Assembly: GCA_027489915.1 (NCBI GenBank)
Contig: JAIXZB010000047.1
Span: forward strand, 1-9,205
Length of the DNA: 9,205 bases
Origin: Rickettsiales bacterium
Lineage (GTDB): Bacteria > Pseudomonadota > Alphaproteobacteria > Rickettsiales > UBA3002
Reading direction: 5' to 3'
Made by a program: the position numbers and the translations under genes
Shown here: piece by piece, positions 6,253 through 9,205 of the stretch
How the letters are laid out: each line of letters opens with the position of its first letter
How positions within the stretch are numbered: the stretch's first letter is position 1
The notes under the pieces: model-generated
Told to the model about the DNA's origin: nothing
What the model saw: only the letters and a program-made list of their open reading frames with translations
Database searches by the model: none

Positions 6253-7353
6253 CTAGCGTGTAATCCGAATCTTCTTAATCCGCGTCACAATCTCGCGGAA
6301 TGCAGTTTGTAGCGATGCTGCATCGGGCGCGTAGAAATAATAATCAGGCCCACTTGCACAATCGCGCACTATTTGCGCATTTTGCGCCGTGCTGCTGAAG
6401 GCAATGCCATACACCAGCACCCCGCGCGCTTTGATTCTGTCGCACGCATCCCTCGCCGGCACATCGGCAACAGGCGAACCACTGCCCTCCAAACACCCTG
6501 CAACATCTGCGGGGTCATAACAGTAATTGCGGTTGCGATAGGTATTATTCAACCCATCGGTCATATACACCACCGCCCGCACCACATTAGGCCGCGCCGA
6601 TGCAAGCAGCGACTCCGCACGCTCCAACCCCTCCGCACCATTGGTCGCACCGCGTGGGGTATATATAGTCACCGCATCCCGCAGCGCAGGGCATGAAGCA
6701 CTCAGCGCCAACGAACGCGTCACATCTGTACAACTATTCGCACCTGAGCAATCCGTTGTATACTCTACCCAACCTACACGGCTTCCACGCGCAGGTACAT
6801 TGCAGATAATTTCATCAATCAGCGTGTTCGCTGCACGTTTGGCTTCAACAATCCGTTGCGTGCCACCAGGTAAAAGGTCATACATTGAGGTACTCGAATC
6901 CATCACCATCACCACATCACGAATCTCGCTGCTCACGCTGTTGGTGTTGCGCACCTCCGAAATCGCCCGCGTCTTAATCTGCTGTTGCCCCAAAATCGGC
7001 ACAATATCCGCCTTGCGCGTGCGCAGGTTCGTATCCACCAGCACCGAGTCATTGGCCGACGTAATCCCCACATTCGCCGCCGTCAAATCCGTACCCAAAT
7101 ACCTGTCAGGATGATTCAGCGCAAAATACCTGCGCGCAATCGCGGTGCGCTGCGCATCTGTCACTCCATCCGCAATCGACCCTGCCAGTGCCGCCGCATC
7201 TGCCGCGTTCTGCATCCGTGTGCGAATAATCGTTTGCGTGCCAAGGTCAATCCCCACCCCAATCACGCCAAACAATACCACCATCGCAAGCCCAACAAAA
7301 ATCAGCACGCTTCCACGCGTATCACGTGCAAAACTCCGCAGCATTCGCACCAT
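6253..7353 (-). CDS. TadG-like protein: prepilin-type N-terminus plus von Willebrand A domain
   Basis: The protein has 366 residues. Residues ~1-40 are a basic start (RMLRSFARDTRGS) and one membrane helix (VLIFVGLAMVVLFGVIGVGIDLG). RMQNAADAAALAGS (46-59) follows, the hallmark of TadG/TadE-like Flp-pilus proteins. A linker (~60-144) leads to a von Willebrand A domain (~145-360) with a complete metal-ion site: D152, S154 and S156 (DSSTS), T237 in GATNG, and D266 in YMTDG. The domain should bind a divalent cation and a partner protein outside the inner membrane. Cysteines at 184, 202, 208, 221, 278, 287, 304 and 332 suggest extracytoplasmic disulphides. It is the last gene of a minus-strand operon, starting 11 bp after the preceding stop; its AGGAGT Shine-Dalgarno (7361-7366) overlaps that TAG, so translation is likely coupled. 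TadG family proteins anchor or cap Flp pili; the exact role here is inferred. Confidence 0.88.
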   Translation of the reverse strand: MVRMLRSFARDTRGSVLIFVGLAMVVLFGVIGVGIDLGTQTIIRTRMQNAADAAALAGSIADGVTDAQRTAIARRYFALNHPDRYLGTDLTAANVGITSANDSVLVDTNLRTRKADIVPILGQQQIKTRAISEVRNTNSVSSEIRDVVMVMDSSTSMYDLLPGGTQRIVEAKRAANTLIDEIICNVPARGSRVGWVEYTTDCSGANSCTDVTRSLALSASCPALRDAVTIYTPRGATNGAEGLERAESLLASARPNVVRAVVYMTDGLNNTYRNRNYCYDPADVAGCLEGSGSPVADVPARDACDRIKARGVLVYGIAFSSTAQNAQIVRDCASGPDYYFYAPDAASLQTAFREIVTRIKKIRITR

Positions 7354-7360
7354 AGTTTTA

Positions 7361-7366
7361 ACTCCT
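7361..7366 (-). promoter_or_regulatory. Shine-Dalgarno overlapping the upstream stop codon
   Basis: AGGAGT on the minus strand ends 7 nt before ATG 7353, and its first bases are part of the TAG stop of the second tadE-like gene (7367-7365). Ribosomes ending that gene can re-initiate directly on the tadG-like gene. This fixes the tadG start and supports an operon. Confidence 0.7.
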
Positions 7367-8129
7367 AACTACAAAACCCACCACGGGCCTTGGTATTCTG
7401 ATAGCTGGGTGCGGGTGCAGAAAATACCGCATCCCCCGCTATCGCTTCAATATCTCCCGCACGTGGGCGCAAAAACGCGCGGCTGGTCAGTGTGCGGCGC
7501 TGAATAAACGGCACGTCACGCAGCAACCCAAACAACGGTTCATATTCATAAAATACTTCCACCAGCACCACATTCTCACCACACCCAAACGTGCCATAAC
7601 CCGCCAGTGCATTTTGCGTTTGCACATCACCAAACACAACGCGCTGCATCGCAACGCTTGCAGGCCACACCACATTGCCGCCCAGCGCACCGATCGTGCT
7701 ATTACTGTTTGCAGGGTTCACCCCAAACACCCGCCCCTTCGCCCATAGCAATAAAGGCGCATTCACGGGCTGCGGCGTCACACTCCCCGCCGCAAATTGG
7801 CGGTTCGCATAGGTAAATCCACTCACCACCACTTTCGTTCCCACCCGCGTTGAACTCGGCACCATCGTATCAAGCCGCGCAATCACTGCATCCACTTGGC
7901 CCACATCTACCGTGAAATAACTGGGCTGCCCCACAGGCCGCTGTTCCCCACGCGCAAGCTGCGTGATGATATTGCCTATCATAAACGAGGCCTTATCCAC
8001 CTTAATCCGCGTAATCTGCAACGCCGAAAATTCAATGATACCAAACGTCAGCGTCAGCAGCACAGGAAACACCAACAAAAACTCAAACACCGTCGTCCCC
8101 GATGAACAACACACAAAAGAACGCAACAT
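7365..8129 (-). CDS. TadE-like pseudopilin (second in operon)
   Basis: From ATG 8129 the protein has 254 residues. Its N-terminus MLRSFVCCSSG-TTVFEF followed by LLVFPVLLTLTFGIIEF is the TadE/TadF signature: a basic leader, glycine (G11) as prepilin-peptidase cleavage site, glutamate at +5 (E16), then a single membrane helix. ITRIKVDKASFMIGN continues it, as in TadE domains. The remainder (~55-254) is an exported region rich in Gly/Val/Asn with no motif I know. TadE-like pseudopilins are assembly factors of Flp/Tad pili in the inner membrane and periplasm. The frame runs 60 codons further upstream, to an ATG at 8309, but that part is translated from repeat copy B and gives nonsense-like sequence, so 8129 is preferred. 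The Shine-Dalgarno (GGCGGG directly before ATG) is poor. A GTG or TTG start, or coupling through the repeat, cannot be excluded. Confidence 0.85.
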   Translation of the reverse strand: MLRSFVCCSSGTTVFEFLLVFPVLLTLTFGIIEFSALQITRIKVDKASFMIGNIITQLARGEQRPVGQPSYFTVDVGQVDAVIARLDTMVPSSTRVGTKVVVSGFTYANRQFAAGSVTPQPVNAPLLLWAKGRVFGVNPANSNSTIGALGGNVVWPASVAMQRVVFGDVQTQNALAGYGTFGCGENVVLVEVFYEYEPLFGLLRDVPFIQRRTLTSRAFLRPRAGDIEAIAGDAVFSAPAPSYQNTKARGGFCS

Positions 8130-8135
8130 CCCGCC

Positions 8136-8296
8136 ATTTGAATTGTTTTGGGATGAGTGCAAGGAGTGCGCACGCGCAGTGAGGGAGTGTAGCAGCGCTA
8201 GCGAAGCCGTGCAGCAAACAGTGCGGGGCACTGTTTGTAGGTGTAGCCCGAAGCGAGCATGCACACGACACAGCAATCGCCCAAAAGAATACAAAT
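8136..8296. repeat. Structured dispersed repeat, copy B (expanded variant)
   Basis: This 161-bp unit fills almost all of the gap between the two tadE-like genes and touches the first one's stop codon. The terminal arms 8136-8152 and 8280-8296 (ATTTGAATTGTTTTGGG against CCCAAAAGAATACAAAT) pair over 17 positions with only A·A and G·G mismatches. Beyond a bulged A8153 comes T·G, G-C, A-T, G·A (8157/8276), T-A, G-C, C-G, the same G·A-next-to-A-T pattern as in copies A and C. An inner stem 8166-8177 with 8255-8266 contains three mismatches, including G·A (8176/8256). Shared constant sequence: AGGAGTGC (8162-8169) and GAGTGTAGCAGCGCTA (8185-8200); ACACGAC (8263-8269) is shared with copy A. Unlike A and C it carries an extra perfect hairpin (8215-8237). 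It lies within the operon and should be transcribed on the minus strand. Confidence 0.75.
8215..8237. repeat. Perfect 10-bp hairpin inside copy B
   Basis: CAAACAGTGC (8215-8224) and GCACTGTTTG (8228-8237) are exact inverse complements around a GGG loop (CCC on the transcribed minus strand). No T-run follows on either strand, so it is not a standard terminator. In the operon transcript it would be a stable stem between the two tadE-like genes and might stabilise or process the mRNA; that function is inferred. Confidence 0.8.
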
Positions 8297-8898
8297 TAAA
8301 AGGGTTCATTTTTGATTACCGCTGAGGAACGTATTATGTAAGTACCGTAAAGTGTTGATTGCTCCACCACATCCCGCGTGCCAAAGAACCGTCCGATGAT
8401 GGGCGTAAAAAAGCTCCATGGCAGCGCGACATTTATCTCCACCAGATCTCCCCCCGCTCCGAAATTCGATGGCATGTTGCCTGTATCGTAAACACCGTTG
8501 CCATTAGTGTCCTCAAACGGTGTCCCAAGCGGGCAGTTCGGCCCAAAACGAGGCGGCGCGGTCAAACATAATTCAGGTGCGACGTAACTGCTCGGGCCCG
8601 TATTCACCACATCACTCGAAATAACCACGTTGCTGCCGTTAATCAGCTCCGCCGTCTGGCGCGTAAGCTCCGCCTTGATATAACTCACACGATCGGGAAA
8701 GCCACCCGCACTTCCTACAATATTCGTGCGCGCCACATTCGCAACCGCCGCTTCCACGGCAATCTGCGTGTAAAGCACTAACCCCATTTCAATAATCGCC
8801 ATCACAAAGAAAAACAGCACTGGCGCCACCAGCGCAAATTCAATCGCACTCGCTCCCGTTTTGCACCGCAAAAATTTCTGTATCGCAACTTGCATCAT
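8296..8898 (-). CDS. TadE-like pseudopilin (first in operon)
   Basis: The protein has 200 residues. The leader MMQVAIQKFLRCKTG, then ASAIEFALVAPVLFFFVMAIIEMGLVLYTQ, shows the TadE signature: G15 as prepilin-peptidase site, E20 at +5, one membrane helix, and then the helix continuation IAVEAAVANVARTN. In the exported part, FEDTNGNGVYDTGN (128-141) has D130, N132, N134, V136 and D138 spaced like an EF-hand or dockerin-type calcium loop. LPWSFFTPIIG (159-169) resembles the conserved 'PW....P' stretch of TadE proteins. Two adjacent ATGs are possible (8898, 8895). The upstream AGGA is only 1 nt from the first and 4 nt from the second, so the second may be used. It heads the three-gene Tad-like operon. 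The stop codon abuts repeat copy B. Confidence 0.88.
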   Translation of the reverse strand: MMQVAIQKFLRCKTGASAIEFALVAPVLFFFVMAIIEMGLVLYTQIAVEAAVANVARTNIVGSAGGFPDRVSYIKAELTRQTAELINGSNVVISSDVVNTGPSSYVAPELCLTAPPRFGPNCPLGTPFEDTNGNGVYDTGNMPSNFGAGGDLVEINVALPWSFFTPIIGRFFGTRDVVEQSTLYGTYIIRSSAVIKNEPF

Positions 8899-8933
8899 AT
8901 CCTACGTCTTAGCACGATGCACACATCATGCCA

Positions 8934-8966
8934 ATGCAAAGCATTACAAGTGATGCAAAGTAATGC
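8934..8966. promoter_or_regulatory. Candidate operator upstream of the tad-like operon
   Basis: Two direct repeats ATGCAAAG (8934-8941 and 8953-8960, 19 bp apart) interleave with an inverted repeat GCATTAC / GTAATGC (8941-8947 and 8960-8966). All lie 36-68 bp upstream of the first tadE-like ATG, where a promoter for the operon would be. Such nested symmetry is typical of a regulator-binding site, but I cannot match it to a known one and no clear -35/-10 pair is visible. It is outside repeat copy C. Confidence 0.4.
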
Positions 8967-8981
8967 CCCCTAAATAAAACA

Positions 8982-9104
8982 GCGTTTTGCAGAGTAGGTC
9001 GAATACTAGGAGAGTTCTGTGCGAGGGCACCGCAGTGTAGCAGCGCTACATAAGGGGTCATCGCAGAGGTTCCGACGACGTAGGCGATCCGCTATGCAAA
9101 ACGC
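8982..9104. repeat. Structured dispersed repeat, copy C
   Basis: This 123-bp unit is symmetric about position 9043. The outer arms start with GCGTTTTGCA (8982-8991), exactly complementary to TGCAAAACGC (9095-9104). They then continue as G·A (8992/9094), A-T, G-C, T·G, A·C, G-C, G·T, T-A, C-G, G-C down to 9001/9085. The inner stem 9020-9031 with 9054-9065 has TGCGA/TCGCA, then G·A (9025/9060), G-C, G·T, C-G, A·G, C-G, C-G. The central hairpin TGTAGC-AGC-GCTACA is at 9036-9050. Blocks shared with copy A are CTAGGAG (9006-9012), GTGTAGCAGCGCTACAT (9035-9051), ACGACG and GCTATGC (9091-9097). The stem bases differ from copy A but remain paired. The right arm contains the last codons and the TAG of the SEDS gene. 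Confidence 0.87.
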
Positions 9105-9205
9105 CCGCCCGAGCGTGGTAGGTATTCGTCTTTATGGATATACGCATTCAAAAGCAACCCACACGCCGCCATCGTCGCAATCAGGAAACTCCCACCATAC
9201 GATAA
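9092..9205 (-). CDS. SEDS-family protein C-terminus (RodA/FtsW type; 5' part beyond window)
   Basis: The last 37 codons are visible. The sequence LSYGGSFLIATMAACGLLLN (1-20 of the visible part) is the terminal transmembrane signature of SEDS peptidoglycan glycosyltransferases (SYGGS...GLLLN). It is followed by a short cytoplasmic tail AYIHKDEYLPRSGGRFA. SEDS proteins polymerise lipid II with a class B PBP in elongation (RodA) or division (FtsW). The LLLNAYIHKD tail seems closer to RodA, but the fragment is too short to decide. The final residues R-F-A and the TAG stop lie inside the right arm of repeat copy C (9091-9104), so the gene's 3' end is shared with the repeat. The tad-like operon lies downstream on the same strand, starting about 190 bp away. 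Confidence 0.82.
   Translation of the reverse strand, partial: LSYGGSFLIATMAACGLLLNAYIHKDEYLPRSGGRFA

Noticed and set aside
5775..6263. 162-codon open frame overlapping the 411-aa gene
   Set aside because: Its translation is Arg/His/Thr/Pro-rich, as expected for a shifted frame of C-rich coding sequence. The 411-aa frame has normal protein character.
6641..7114. 157-codon plus-strand frame opposite the tadG-like gene
   Set aside because: It is antisense to a clear von Willebrand A domain with an intact metal site, so it is a shadow.
8215..8237. Hairpin in copy B as an intrinsic terminator
   Set aside because: The stem is perfect but no T-run follows on either strand, and it lies within an apparent operon.
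8130..8309. 60-codon N-terminal extension of the second tadE-like gene
   Set aside because: It is translated from repeat copy B and the end of the upstream gene. The TadE leader, cleavage glycine and +5 glutamate fit a start at 8129.
4784..9104. The three repeats as a CRISPR array, integron attC sites or transposon ends
   Set aside because: They are kilobases apart with genes between them, have no spacer regularity, lack the attC core consensus, and no transposase or integrase is encoded in the window.

Overview
The window looks like chromosomal DNA of an alphaproteobacterium. The evidence is a DUF2066-type exported protein divergent from purM-purN, an OmpA-type lipoprotein with a YDWW-containing N-terminal region, and a small group of TadE/TadG-type pilus-assembly genes. 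This is judged from protein resemblance only, and I cannot name a genus. The + strand is visibly C-rich and G-poor, so the - strand may be the leading strand. There is no sign of an insertion sequence, CRISPR array, tRNA or rRNA.

Layout, left to right. (1) 1-694 (-) is the 5' part of an exported DUF2066-like protein, read from a GTG start and divergent from (2) purM (737-1816) and purN (1816-2394), two purine-biosynthesis genes coupled by a TGATG overlap. (3) Convergent with purN and overlapping it by 8 bp is a gene (2387-3235, -) with a phage structural-protein/lysozyme-like N-terminal domain, a long low-complexity linker and one hydrophobic segment. It starts at TTG behind a clear Shine-Dalgarno. 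(4) ndk (3357-3779, -) ends in a good intrinsic terminator. (5) A divergent OmpA-family lipoprotein gene (3923-4756, +) is followed by (6) an unrecognised 411-residue gene (5002-6237, +). (7) Convergent with it is a three-gene (-) operon: a TadE-like pseudopilin (8296-8898), a second TadE-like pseudopilin (7365-8129) and a TadG-like von Willebrand A protein (6253-7353). (8) The last 37 codons of a SEDS-family (RodA/FtsW) gene lie at 9092-9205 (-).

The most interesting signal is outside the genes. Three intergenic segments (A 4784-4906, B 8136-8296, C 8982-9104) belong to one dispersed family of structured repeats. Each has long imperfect terminal inverted repeats, a second inner stem, and in A and C a central hairpin inside the constant sequence GTGTAGCAGCGCTACAT. 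The constant blocks (AGGAGTGC/AGGAGAG, the central block, GACGACG-like, GCTATGC) are shared. The stem sequences differ between copies but stay paired, and an isolated G·A mismatch next to an A-T pair is kept at equivalent stem positions. This points to selection or replication acting on a folded RNA or single-stranded DNA. Copy B fills almost the whole gap between the two tadE-like genes, and copy C contains the stop codon of the SEDS gene.

The genes themselves are ordinary housekeeping plus envelope functions: purine synthesis, NTP balancing, peptidoglycan anchoring, surface pilus assembly and cell elongation or division. The 411-aa protein and the phage-like protein are the least understood.
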